Origin: CAVTWS01 sp963732655
GTDB taxonomy: Bacteria > Actinomycetota > Acidimicrobiia > Acidimicrobiales > SHLQ01
Direction of reading: 5' to 3'
Length of the DNA: 64,000 bases
NCBI GenBank assembly: GCA_963732655.1
Contig: CAVTAI010000003.1
Location: forward strand, 124,001-188,000
A program made the position numbers and the translations under genes. Under the pieces are notes generated by a model, which had not been told where the DNA came from, made no database searches, and was given only the letters and a program-made list of their open reading frames with translations. Shown here one piece after another: positions 43,319 through 51,350 of the stretch (its first letter is position 1; each line of letters begins with the position of its first letter).

Positions 43319-44260
43319 ATGACCCTGCTCGATCATCAACTCCTGTTCGTCACCGGCAAGGGTGGCGTCGGCAAGACCACGGTGGCGTGCGCGCTGGCGA
43401 TGGGCGCCGCCCGCCAGGGCAAACGAGTCCTGCTCTGCGAGGTCGACGGGCGATCCGATTCGTCGGCGCTGTTCGAGGTCGGTGCGCTCCGCTTCAAACC
43501 GCAGCTCGTCGACGAGCGCATCTGGGCCATGACCCTGACGACCGAGGAGTCGCTCCGGGAGTATCTGAAGCTGCAGCTCCGGCTACCGATCGCCGCGCCG
43601 CTCGGGCCGCTGGCCAAGGCCTTCGACTTCGTGGCCACGGCGGCGCCGGGGGTGAAGGAGATCCTCACCATCGGCAAGATCGCCCACGAGGTGCGGAACC
43701 GCACCTACGACCTCGTCATCGTCGACGCGCCGGCGACGGGTCACGTCTTGAGCCAGTTGCGGGCCCCCAAGGTGATCGACGAACTGGTGGCGGCCGGCCC
43801 GATCAACCGGGAGGTCCGCTGGATGATGGAGATCCTCGACGACCCGCAACGCACGGCGGCGGTGATCGTGACGACGGCCGACGAGCTGCCGGTACTGGAG
43901 ACCCGGGAGCTGCTGGCGCGCCTGGTGGACGAACCGGTCGTTTCGCCGGTGGTCGTCGTCGCCAATCGGGTGGCGTCGCCGGTCGTCGGAGAGGCCGACC
44001 GGGATCTGCTCGACCGTATGGCGGACCCCTCGCACGCCGACCTGCTCGATCAGCAGCGGCCGGGGGCCTCGACCGTCCTCGAGATGGCGGTGCTGGCCGA
44101 CAACCATCACCGGGCTCAGCAGGCCACCCTCGCCGAGCTGCGGGCGGCCTCGCCGGTCGACGTCCTGGAGCTGCCCGAGTTGTTCGTGCGCGCCGGTGGT
44201 CGCCGGGCGCTGCTCCGTCTGGCCGATGCGTTCGTGGGTCAGGGTGTGGGGGCTCGATGA
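43319..44260 (+). CDS. ArsA-like P-loop ATPase (first of pair)
   Basis: A 313-residue anion-transporting ATPase-like protein. Deviant Walker A GKGGVGKTTVACALA, followed by VLLCEVDGRSDSSALFE, switch region VDAPATGHVLSQLRAPK, and adenine-binding Asn in VVANRVASP. The pair of adjacent single-domain ArsA-like genes next to a WhiB gene is a standard actinobacterial arrangement; no arsenite Cys triad is visible, so arsenic transport is unlikely. Stop overlaps the next ATG (ATGA). Confidence 0.88.
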   Translation: MTLLDHQLLFVTGKGGVGKTTVACALAMGAARQGKRVLLCEVDGRSDSSALFEVGALRFKPQLVDERIWAMTLTTEESLREYLKLQLRLPIAAPLGPLAKAFDFVATAAPGVKEILTIGKIAHEVRNRTYDLVIVDAPATGHVLSQLRAPKVIDELVAAGPINREVRWMMEILDDPQRTAAVIVTTADELPVLETRELLARLVDEPVVSPVVVVANRVASPVVGEADRDLLDRMADPSHADLLDQQRPGASTVLEMAVLADNHHRAQQATLAELRAASPVDVLELPELFVRAGGRRALLRLADAFVGQGVGAR

Positions 44261-45429
44261 CCGGTCTCGACACTGCGGTCGCGTCGCGCGAGGTCCTCGT
44301 GTGTTGCGGCGCCGGGGGCGTGGGGAAGACGACGACGGCCGCAGCGCTGGCCCTCCGGGCGGCCACCGAGCTCCCGGTTCGCGTGCTGGTGCTCACGATC
44401 GACCCTGCTCGCCGCCTCGCCGATGCCATGGGCCTCGAGGCCATCGGGAACACCGAGGTCGAGGTGCCCGGACTGTCCGAGCTCGCGGGCGGAGGCGCGG
44501 CTCGCGGAGAGCTGTGGGCGGCCATGCTCGACGCCACCGCGTCCTGGGACGACCTCGTGCGGGCTCACGCGCCGGACACCCGCACGGCCGAGGCCATCCT
44601 GGCCAACGGCCTCTACCGGAACCTGACCTCGCGCCTGGTGCACAGCCACGACTACGTGGCGGTCGAGCGCCTTCACGAGCTGCGGCGGTCCGGTCGGTAC
44701 GACCTCATCGTGGTCGACACGCCGCCGTCGCGCCACGCGCTGGATTTCCTCGAGGCGCCCGAGCGCATGGTGGAGTTCTTCACGAGCCCCCTGCAGCGGT
44801 GGCTGATGGCGCCCGCGGCGAGCCGGTTCGGGGGACTGGCGGCCCGCAGTTTCGCGTCGGTGGCCGATCGGTTGCTCGGCTCGACGTTCGTTCGAGACAT
44901 CGCCGAGTTCTTCTCGCTCTTCAACACGCTGGCCGCCGGGATCGCCCGCCGGGCCGCCGAGGTCGAGCGCGACCTCGTCGGGCCCAGCACGGGGTATGTG
45001 GTGGTGACGACACCGGAGCCGATCCCGACCGGCGAAGCATCGACTCTGCTGGCCGAGCTGAACCGGCGAAGGGTGGCGGTGGTTGGCCTCGTGGCCAATC
45101 GGGTGCAGCCCGCCGAGTTGCTGGATCGACGGGCCAGCGGAGCGGCTCGGAAGATGTCCTCTCCGAGTGAGGCGGCGGCCCTCGCCGACGCGCTACCGGC
45201 TCCGGGCCGGGCGGGGCGGGCGGCCCGCGCCACCCGCGACCGTCAAGCCGCCGTGATCCAGGCCAGTGGCCGAGCGTTCCTCGACCGGCGAGCGGCGGCC
45301 GCCGCCGAGCAGACCGTTCTGGACCAGTTGCCGACCGTCGGGGCGCCACCCCTGGTGCGGGTGCCGTGGCTCGGTGCCGACCTCACCGATCTCGACGGTC
45401 TCGCCCGCGTCGCTTCGCATCTGTGGTGA
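44257..45429 (+). CDS. ArsA-like P-loop ATPase (second of pair)
   Basis: A 390-residue partner of the preceding ATPase, translationally coupled through ATGA. Walker A GAGGVGKTTTAAALAL, TIDPARRLADAMG (the ArsA/Get3 switch-I-like DPA), DLIVVDTPPSRHALDFLEAP (switch II), and VVTTPEPIPTGEAS. The two proteins probably form a heterodimer, each giving a signature Lys. A role in targeting or septal/WhiB-linked physiology is suggested only by conserved neighbourhood with pdtaS and whiB. Confidence 0.88.
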   Translation: MTGLDTAVASREVLVCCGAGGVGKTTTAAALALRAATELPVRVLVLTIDPARRLADAMGLEAIGNTEVEVPGLSELAGGGAARGELWAAMLDATASWDDLVRAHAPDTRTAEAILANGLYRNLTSRLVHSHDYVAVERLHELRRSGRYDLIVVDTPPSRHALDFLEAPERMVEFFTSPLQRWLMAPAASRFGGLAARSFASVADRLLGSTFVRDIAEFFSLFNTLAAGIARRAAEVERDLVGPSTGYVVVTTPEPIPTGEASTLLAELNRRRVAVVGLVANRVQPAELLDRRASGAARKMSSPSEAAALADALPAPGRAGRAARATRDRQAAVIQASGRAFLDRRAAAAAEQTVLDQLPTVGAPPLVRVPWLGADLTDLDGLARVASHLW

Positions 45430-45446
45430 CCGGCACGCGACCCGTG

Positions 45447-45452
45447 TAGACA
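45447..45452 (+). promoter_or_regulatory. Putative -10 hexamer, leaderless pdtaS transcript
   Basis: TAGACA ends 6 nt before the GTG at 45459, the same hexamer and spacing as at 10147. Confidence 0.45.
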
Positions 45453-45458
45453 ACGCTG

Positions 45459-46947
45459 GTGGCCACCTTCGCCGATCTCGTCCGCGACAACGCCCATCTG
45501 GAGGCGGACGACATCGGCCACCTCCAACGCCTGCTCAGCTCGTGGGCTCTGCTGGCCGATCTCAGCATCGCCGACCTCCAGCTCTTCCTGGCCGACGACG
45601 ATCGGTCCGGCGGGTTCGTGGTTGCCGCGCACGTACGCCCCACGACTGGCCAGACGATCTACCGGCACGACCCGGTCGGCGACCGATGGACGGCCTCGGA
45701 GCGACCGACGGTGGCTGACGCGTTCGCGACCGGGACCATCGTCGAAGGGGTGCTGACCCACCCGTCGATCGGGGAGCGCGGCGACAGTCACCGCGGTGCC
45801 GGTCCGCCGGGCCGGAGCCACGATCGCCGTCGTCCTCCGCGAGTCCCGGGCCTCGAGCCGGCGGTCCCAGGGCGATCTGGAGCAGGCGTATCAGCGGGTG
45901 TTCGAGCAGTTGGCGGAGATGATCGCCGCGGGTACCTACCCGTACCCGGACGATCCTCGCATCCAGTACCGGACCCCTCGGGTGGGCGACGGCGTGATCG
46001 TTCTCGATGCCGACGGGCGCGTCGCCTACAACTCACCGAACGCGGTGTCCGCCCTGCACCGATTGGGGGTCGGCCACAACGCCGAGGGCCTCGAACTCGG
46101 TGAGATCGGGCTCGATGCGACGGTGGTCGAGCGGGCGTTCGCCGGGCCGAGACCGACCATGGTCGAGATCGAACGGGGTCGAGACGTGACGGTCGTGGTC
46201 CATTGCGTGCCCCTGCTGGCGGGAGATGCCACCACCGGTGGGCTCGTGCTGCTGCGTGATGTGTCGGATCTGCGTCGGCGTGATCGGATGTTGTTGTCGA
46301 AGGACGCCACGATCCGCGAGATCCACCATCGGGTGAAGAACAACCTGCAGACGATCGCCTCCTTGTTGCGCCTCCAGGCTCGGCGATTGCAGTCACCCGA
46401 GGGGGTCGAGGCGCTGCAGGAATCGGTCCGCCGGATCGCCTCGATCGCGTTGGTCCACGAGACCCTGGCGCAGGACACCGGCACCTCAGAGGACGAGGTG
46501 GCGTTCGTCGACGTGGTCCGGCCCTTGGTGCGCATGGTCGAAGAAGGGCTCGTGTCGCCGGATCGGCCCGCTCGCTTCCAGGTCGTGGGTGATGCTGGCC
46601 GCCTCCCGGCGCAGCTCGCCATGCCCCTGGCCGTCGTGATCACCGAGTTGCTCCAGAACGCGGTCGACCACGCGTTCCCGACGGGAGCGGGCACGGTCAA
46701 GGTGACCCTCGGCCGGGGTGAAGGAACGGTGCAGGTCGAGGTCGCCGACGACGGCATCGGCGTGCCGGACGGGTTCGACGCCGGTCAGGCCGACGGGTTG
46801 GGGATGACCATCGTGCGCACGTTCATCTGCAGCGACCTGGCCGGCGCAATCCGAACGACAGCTGGAAACGGCCCCGATACGCGGCCGGGAACCATCGTGC
46901 ACCTGGTCGTGCCGCTCGACGACGCCGACACCGATCTGCCGGCCTGA
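45459..46947 (+). CDS. pdtaS: PdtaS-type sensor histidine kinase with an apparent frameshift
   Basis: GTG 45459 opens an H_kinase_N domain (LLSSWALLADLSIADLQLFL, VVAAHVRPTTGQTIY) as in M. tuberculosis PdtaS (Rv3220c). The frame leaves homology after LTHPSIGER at about 45779; homology resumes one base on (ATVTAVPVRRAGATIAVVLR) and continues through a PAS-like domain (IVLDADGRVAYNSPNAVSAL), the HisKA_2 phospho-His motif IREIHHRVKNNLQTIASLLR, N-box ITELLQNAVDHAFP and DDGIGVP. One surplus base at about 45780 restores 496 codons. PdtaS phosphorylates the RNA-binding antiterminator PdtaR. The neighbouring whiB is conserved synteny (Rv3219/Rv3220c). The indel may be a sequencing error, as both halves look under selection. 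Confidence 0.85.
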
Positions 46948-46977
46948 CTTGATGTCCGGACTTGGGGGAGCGGTGAC

Positions 46978-47277
46978 TCAGCTGACGGTGCGGCGGTCGC
47001 GGACCCAGGCCCGCCGGATCCGGCGGCGCTCCTCCTCCGAGGTGCCACCCCAGACGCCAGAGTCCTGGTTGGTCCGCAGCGCGAAGCTCAGGCACTCCTG
47101 TTTGGCGGAGCACTGGTCGCACACGGCTTTGGCGGCGGCGATCTGGTCGATGGCCGGGCCGGTGGTGCCGATCGGGAAGAAGAGGTCCGGGTCGGTGTCC
47201 CGGCACAGGGCCAGCTTCCGCCAAGCCCACGGATCGTCGTCGCTGGTCGAGACAGCATCGCCCAGAGTGAGCGCCAC
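46978..47277 (-). CDS. WhiB family transcriptional regulator (WhiB1/WblE type)
   Basis: A 99-residue WhiB protein from GTG 47277, preceded by AAGGGGGG at good spacing. Four Cys ligands of the 4Fe-4S cluster are in LALCRDTDPDLFF and AVCDQCSAKQECLSFA; the turn GVWGGTSEEERRRIRR and the basic tail WVRDRRTVS follow. Extent and sequence fit WhiB1/WblE, an essential nitric-oxide-sensitive regulator in mycobacteria. It converges with pdtaS and is divergent from the GDPD gene; its upstream region holds a duplicated palindrome that may be an operator. Confidence 0.95.
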   Translation of the reverse strand: MALTLGDAVSTSDDDPWAWRKLALCRDTDPDLFFPIGTTGPAIDQIAAAKAVCDQCSAKQECLSFALRTNQDSGVWGGTSEEERRRIRRAWVRDRRTVS

Positions 47278-47297
47278 AGAACCCCCCTTGTCGAGAC

Positions 47298-47349
47298 GTA
47301 CGCACCGTTGCGTACCGTGGGATTGGGCACGCACCGTTGCGTACCGTGG
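47298..47349. repeat. Duplicated palindrome upstream of whiB
   Basis: ACGCACCGTTGCGTACCGTGG occurs at 47300 and 47329 (29-bp period). The first copy forms GTACGCA CCGT TGCGTAC, a perfect 7-bp stem; the second has one mismatch. A separate GAACGCGTTC palindrome lies at 47359-47368. Located 20-70 bp before the whiB start, so they may be regulator-binding sites. Confidence 0.85.
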
Positions 47350-47423
47350 AATCGGGTAGAACGCGTTCCAATCCGGTCGGAACCGTAACCCGTTCCACTT
47401 CCCGAGGCAAGGGTTCGCCGCCT

Positions 47424-48113
47424 ATGAAATTTCGTCCCCGAATCATCGCCCACCGCGGCGCCTCCGGCCGATGGCCGGAGAACACGGTCGCCGCCTTTGC
47501 CGGCGCGATCGAGCTGAACGCGGACTGGGTCGAGCTCGACGTCCGGCCCGCAGGTGGCGGGGCGCTGGTCGTCTCGCACGACCCCGGCCTCCCCGACGGC
47601 CGGCTCCTGGTGGAGACAGACCGGGCCGACCTCCCGCCGGAGATCCCGAGCCTGGCCGACGCCCTGGCTGCGTGCGGTGACCTCGGCGTCAACGTCGAGA
47701 TCAAGAACGATCCGGCGGAGCCGGGTTTCGACGACGGCACCGGTCCGTTCGTCGCCGACGTCCTCACCGTGATGGAACAGCACCTCGATCCGGGCCGGGC
47801 CCTGGTCACGAGCTTTCACCGACCGACGCTCGATCTGTTGTGTCGGATCGGTGGTGGGTGGCCGGCGGGTCTGCTGTTCTACCTCCCCCAACCGGAACGA
47901 AACCTGGCCGCGTTGGCCGAGCAGGGGTTCCGAGCGATCAATCCCCACCACGCCCTGGTCGACGCCGAGCTGGTCGTTGCCGCGCATCGCCACGGCCTCG
48001 AGATCAACGTGTGGACGGTGGACGACCCGCAACGCATCGCCGAGCTGGCTCGGCTCGGGGTGGACGGGATCATCACGAACGTCCCCGACATCGCCCGCGC
48101 CGCGCCGGCCTGA
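47424..48113 (+). CDS. Glycerophosphodiester phosphodiesterase family protein
   Basis: A 229-residue GDPD TIM barrel. The active-site motifs are IIAHRGASGRWPENTVAAF (HRG and EN), VELDVRP with the metal-binding Glu-x-Asp, SHDPGL, and VEIKNDP. GDPDs hydrolyse glycerophosphodiesters from phospholipid turnover to glycerol-3-phosphate and an alcohol. No signal peptide, so cytoplasmic. Start ATG 47424 chosen because homology begins right there. Confidence 0.92.
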   Translation: MKFRPRIIAHRGASGRWPENTVAAFAGAIELNADWVELDVRPAGGGALVVSHDPGLPDGRLLVETDRADLPPEIPSLADALAACGDLGVNVEIKNDPAEPGFDDGTGPFVADVLTVMEQHLDPGRALVTSFHRPTLDLLCRIGGGWPAGLLFYLPQPERNLAALAEQGFRAINPHHALVDAELVVAAHRHGLEINVWTVDDPQRIAELARLGVDGIITNVPDIARAAPA

Positions 48114-48130
48114 GCGAGGATCGATCGGCG

Positions 48131-49120
48131 TCAGGGGACGACGAGGTCGATGATCTCGGGCTCCCAGCGGAACCGGAGTGACGGCACGTACCCGAGGAAG
48201 TCACCGTCGACCTGGTAGGGGAACGGCCGGTAGCCCGTGATGTCGACCTCGCGGATGTCGGGCCGGTAGTCGACCTTGCGTACCTTGCGGACACCCTGGC
48301 CCCCACGGAGGGCGGCGAAGGACACCCGAGCGATGCGATCGAGCCGGAGCGAACGGATGGTCACCACCGTGAGGGGCCGATCGAGCGTGGCGTCGGGGGC
48401 CACGTCGAAGGGGCGGTTGCCCAGGAACGTGTAGGGGTTCGTATTGAAGACGATGGTGAAGTAGCCGTCGGCGATCGACGGGCCGCCCGGAAAGTCGACC
48501 GAGAACGACGGGTGTCGACGGTCGACGTGGCGGAGCCAGGTGTTGATCGCCGACCAGATGAAGAGGGGATGGCCAGCCCAGCGTTTCAGCTGGCCCCGGC
48601 GCTCGACCTGTTCCACGACTGCGGCATCGAACCCGATGCCGCAATGAAAGAGGAAGTACCGGCCGTTGGCCGACCCCAGTCCAACCCGCTGGATCGACTG
48701 GCGAGCCAGGGCGTCGAGCAGAGCACCGGTGGCCTCGACCGGGTCGTCCGGCAGGCCGAGGGTCCGGGCGAACACGTTGGTCGAGCCGCCCGGCAGTGGC
48801 GCCAGCGCGGTCGACGTACCCACCAGACCGTTGGCGGCTTCGTTGAGCGTGCCGTCGCCGCCGAGGGCGATGACGACGTCGACCCCGGTCGCCGCGGCGC
48901 CCTGGGCGAGCCGGGTGGCATGGCCGCGACGGCTGGTCTCGGCCATGGTCACCTCGTGATCCGCCGACAGCGCCTTGTGGATGACGACCTTGGCCCGGGC
49001 GGTCACCGATGATGCCGCAGAGTTGACGACGAGGAGGATGCGCAGGCCGTGGACTGTATCAACGGGCGCTCGGTTGTCGAGCGCTGTATCAACGGGCGCT
49101 GTGCCACATGTCCGGCACAC
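48131..49120 (-). CDS. Diacylglycerol kinase/sphingosine kinase family protein
   Basis: A lipid kinase of the DagK/YegS family. Nucleotide-binding ALGGDGTLNEAANGLVG, then PLPGGSTNVFARTLGLP, GIGFDAAVVEQVE, and a C-terminal beta domain (YRPFPYQVDGDFLG). The catalytic core begins at LRILLVVNSAASSV near 49045. The true start is uncertain: GTG 49120 is used here, ATG 49150 and a CTG at 49045 are alternatives. The segment between is dominated by a 30-bp duplication and looks more like promoter than protein. Divergent from etfB. Confidence 0.85.
   Translation of the reverse strand: MCRTCGTAPVDTALDNRAPVDTVHGLRILLVVNSAASSVTARAKVVIHKALSADHEVTMAETSRRGHATRLAQGAAATGVDVVIALGGDGTLNEAANGLVGTSTALAPLPGGSTNVFARTLGLPDDPVEATGALLDALARQSIQRVGLGSANGRYFLFHCGIGFDAAVVEQVERRGQLKRWAGHPLFIWSAINTWLRHVDRRHPSFSVDFPGGPSIADGYFTIVFNTNPYTFLGNRPFDVAPDATLDRPLTVVTIRSLRLDRIARVSFAALRGGQGVRKVRKVDYRPDIREVDITGYRPFPYQVDGDFLGYVPSLRFRWEPEIIDLVVP
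49054..49100 (+). repeat. 30-bp direct repeat in the dagK/etfB divergent region
   Basis: CTGTATCAACGGGCGCT occurs at 49054 and 49084 (period 30). A TGTGCC...GGCACA inverted repeat (49101-49119) follows. The region lies between divergent genes. Confidence 0.88.
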
Positions 49121-49161
49121 CGATTTTGGAACAGGCTCGACGTACGGCACACTTTCTCCCC

Positions 49162-49941
49162 ATGAACGTCGTCGTCTGTGTCAAGCAGATTCCCGATCCG
49201 GCCGAGCCGGGTCAGCTCGACCCCGCCACCAAGACGCTGAAGCGGGACGGCAAGCTGATCCTCGACGAGTCGGATTCCTATGGTGTCGAAATGGCCCTCC
49301 AACTGCGCGATGCCGCCGGCGGCGGCGAGGTCACGCTGGTCTCCATGGCGCCGAACAACGAGGTGAGCGGCCTGCGCACGGCGCTGGCCATGGGCGCGGA
49401 CAAGGCGATCCTGATCAGCGATCCGGCCCTCCAGGGCACCGATGCCCTCGGCACCGCGAAGATCCTGGCCGCCGCCATCAAACGAGCCGAGGCCGATCTC
49501 ATCCTCACCGCCACCGAATCGAGCGACGGCTACACCGGCACGGTTCCCGAGCAGGTCGCCGAGCTGCTGGGCCTGCCGTCGATCACCTTCGCCAAGTCGG
49601 TCACCATCGACGGGTCGACCGTGAAGGTGCGTCGCCAGACCGAAGCCGGGTACGACGAGGTCGAGTGCCCGCTCCCCGCCGTGGTGTCGGTCACCGCGGG
49701 CGTGGTCGAACCTCGCTACCCGTCCTTCAAGGGCATCATGGCGGCGAAGAACAAGCCGGTCGACCAGGTCGGCGTCGCCGATCTGGGCCTGGATGCAGGA
49801 TCGGTCGGCTGGGCCGGCGGCGGCCAGGAGATCGTGGAAATTGTGGCCGCCGAACAGCGGCAAGCCGGTGAAGTCATCGAGGACGACGGCGAGGCCCACC
49901 TCCGCATCGTCGCTTTCCTCGAGCAGCTCAAGGTCATCTGA
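49162..49941 (+). CDS. etfB: Electron transfer flavoprotein beta subunit
   Basis: A 259-residue EtfB: MNVVVCVKQIPDP, DESDSYGVEMALQL, RTALAMGADKAILI and the C-terminal KPVDQVGVADLGLDAG region are typical, with the adenine-nucleotide pocket. With EtfA it shuttles electrons from acyl-CoA and other dehydrogenases to the quinone pool, fitting the lipid-catabolic genes in this window. Start ATG 49162; etfA follows after 11 bp. Confidence 0.96.
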   Translation: MNVVVCVKQIPDPAEPGQLDPATKTLKRDGKLILDESDSYGVEMALQLRDAAGGGEVTLVSMAPNNEVSGLRTALAMGADKAILISDPALQGTDALGTAKILAAAIKRAEADLILTATESSDGYTGTVPEQVAELLGLPSITFAKSVTIDGSTVKVRRQTEAGYDEVECPLPAVVSVTAGVVEPRYPSFKGIMAAKNKPVDQVGVADLGLDAGSVGWAGGGQEIVEIVAAEQRQAGEVIEDDGEAHLRIVAFLEQLKVI

Positions 49942-49952
49942 GGAGCACAACG

Positions 49953-50924
49953 ATGGGACTGTCCAAAGTCTGGGTGTACGGCGAAGCCGCGGGGGGCAAG
50001 GTCGCCACGATCACCCTCGAGATGCTGGCCAAGGCCAGGGAGATCGCCGATCGGGTCGAGGTTCTCTACGCCGGCGGCGACGCCGAATCGTTCGCCTCGG
50101 TGCTCGGTGAGCACGGCGCGGCATCGGTGCTGGCCACGGGTGACCTCGGTGGCGGCCTCGCCGGCCCGGCGGTCGCCTCCGCGGTGGCCGCGGCAGTCGA
50201 GGCCGGCAACGGACCCGACCTGTTCATGTTCGGCACCACCTACGACGGCCGCGATGTGGCCGGCCGGTTGTCGGTCAAGCTCGACGTGCCGGTGATCACG
50301 AACGTGGTCGATCTGGCCATCGAGGGCGACCGCGTGGTCGGGACCGAGCCGGTGTTCGGTGGCTCGACCAACGTGCGTACCGCCTTCACCGGCGGCAAGC
50401 CGGGCATCTTCTTGGTCCGCCCGAAGTCGTTCGCGGCGGAGCCGGCCGGCGGTTCCGCCGCATCGGTCGAGGCGCTGGCCGTCCCCGATCTGGGCGCCAC
50501 CGGAACTGCTCGCGTCAAGGATCGTTTCGTCGAGGAAGCCACCGGGCCCAAGCTCGACGAAGCCGAAGTGGTGGTCTCGGGCGGTCGTGGTCTCGGCGAT
50601 TCCGAGAAGTACGCCATGATCGAGGACCTCGCCAAGTTGCTGAAGGCGGCGCCGGGCGCCTCCCGGGCCATCGTCGATGCCGGCTGGGTGCCGTACTCCT
50701 ACCAGGTCGGTCAGACCGGCAAGGTCGTCAAACCCAGCGTCTACGTGGCCTGCGGTATCTCTGGCGCCACGCAGCACCTGGTGGGCATGAAGGGCTCCAA
50801 GAACATCATCGCCATCAACAAGGATGCGGAAGCGCCGATCTTCGGGGTGGCCGATCTCGGGGTCGTGGGCGACGTTCACAAGGTTCTGCCCAAGCTCATC
50901 GAGGCCCTCAAGGCCCGCAGCTGA
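49953..50924 (+). CDS. etfA: Electron transfer flavoprotein alpha subunit
   Basis: A 323-residue EtfA. The C-terminal FAD domain shows VVSGGRGLGDSEKY, GASRAIVDAGWVPYSYQVGQTGKVVKPSVYVACGISGATQHLVGMKGSKNIIAINKD in family order (given here in parts: GRGLG, QVGQTGK, GISGA, INKD). Shine-Dalgarno AGGAG at 49941-49945 sets ATG 49953. Forms the heterodimer with EtfB. Confidence 0.96.
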   Translation: MGLSKVWVYGEAAGGKVATITLEMLAKAREIADRVEVLYAGGDAESFASVLGEHGAASVLATGDLGGGLAGPAVASAVAAAVEAGNGPDLFMFGTTYDGRDVAGRLSVKLDVPVITNVVDLAIEGDRVVGTEPVFGGSTNVRTAFTGGKPGIFLVRPKSFAAEPAGGSAASVEALAVPDLGATGTARVKDRFVEEATGPKLDEAEVVVSGGRGLGDSEKYAMIEDLAKLLKAAPGASRAIVDAGWVPYSYQVGQTGKVVKPSVYVACGISGATQHLVGMKGSKNIIAINKDAEAPIFGVADLGVVGDVHKVLPKLIEALKARS

Positions 50925-50988
50925 TCTGCGTCCTGGCGTCGTGCTCCGCAACGTCAGCCGGGCTGGCTCGGCCGTGACCGGGTCCGGC

Positions 50989-50994
50989 TAGTCT
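50989..50994 (+). promoter_or_regulatory. Putative -10 hexamer, leaderless transcript
   Basis: TAGTCT ends 6 nt before the GTG at 51001. Confidence 0.5.
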
Positions 50995-51000
50995 CGCCTC

Positions 51001-51258
51001 GTGGCCCTCGTCGTGAACCTGATCGCCTTGACGTTGGTCGTCCTGTTCTGCTGGTTCGGCGCGCACTGGTTCGGTCCGACTCTGCATCGGGTCCTCGGGG
51101 GTTACCGCGAGGAGCAGATCGAGGAACCGACCGTGATCGATGTGCCTCGCGACGAGCCGTGTGGGCACTGCGACGGTATCGGTGCCCTGCGGGGTGTCGG
51201 CCGGCTCCATCCGTGCCCGGTGTGTGAGGGCACGGGAGTCGCCGTTTCCCGTCACTGA
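51001..51258 (+). CDS. Small membrane protein with DnaJ-like double CxxC knuckle
   Basis: An 85-residue protein: one N-terminal transmembrane helix (LVVNLIALTLVVLFCWFGAH), an acidic linker, and a C-terminal CGHCDGIGALRG...CPVCEGTGVAV. Two CxxCxGxG-type repeats like those of the DnaJ zinc-finger suggest a single zinc ribbon facing one side of the membrane. GTG start fits the leaderless promoter. Function unknown; no operon partner. Confidence 0.7.
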   Translation: MALVVNLIALTLVVLFCWFGAHWFGPTLHRVLGGYREEQIEEPTVIDVPRDEPCGHCDGIGALRGVGRLHPCPVCEGTGVAVSRH

Positions 51259-51350
51259 GCCCACCTCGGGCCGGACGGAGAGGGTGAATCACCCAGGTCG
51301 AACGACCTGCTCGTGCTCAAGCTCTCGCCCCGGGAGCCGATGGTAGTGGG

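Noticed and set aside
42156..45429. Arsenic resistance cluster suggested by two ArsA-like ATPases
   Set aside because: No arsenite-binding Cys triad, ArsB, ArsD or ArsR partner; the pair fits the actinobacterial WhiB neighbourhood instead.
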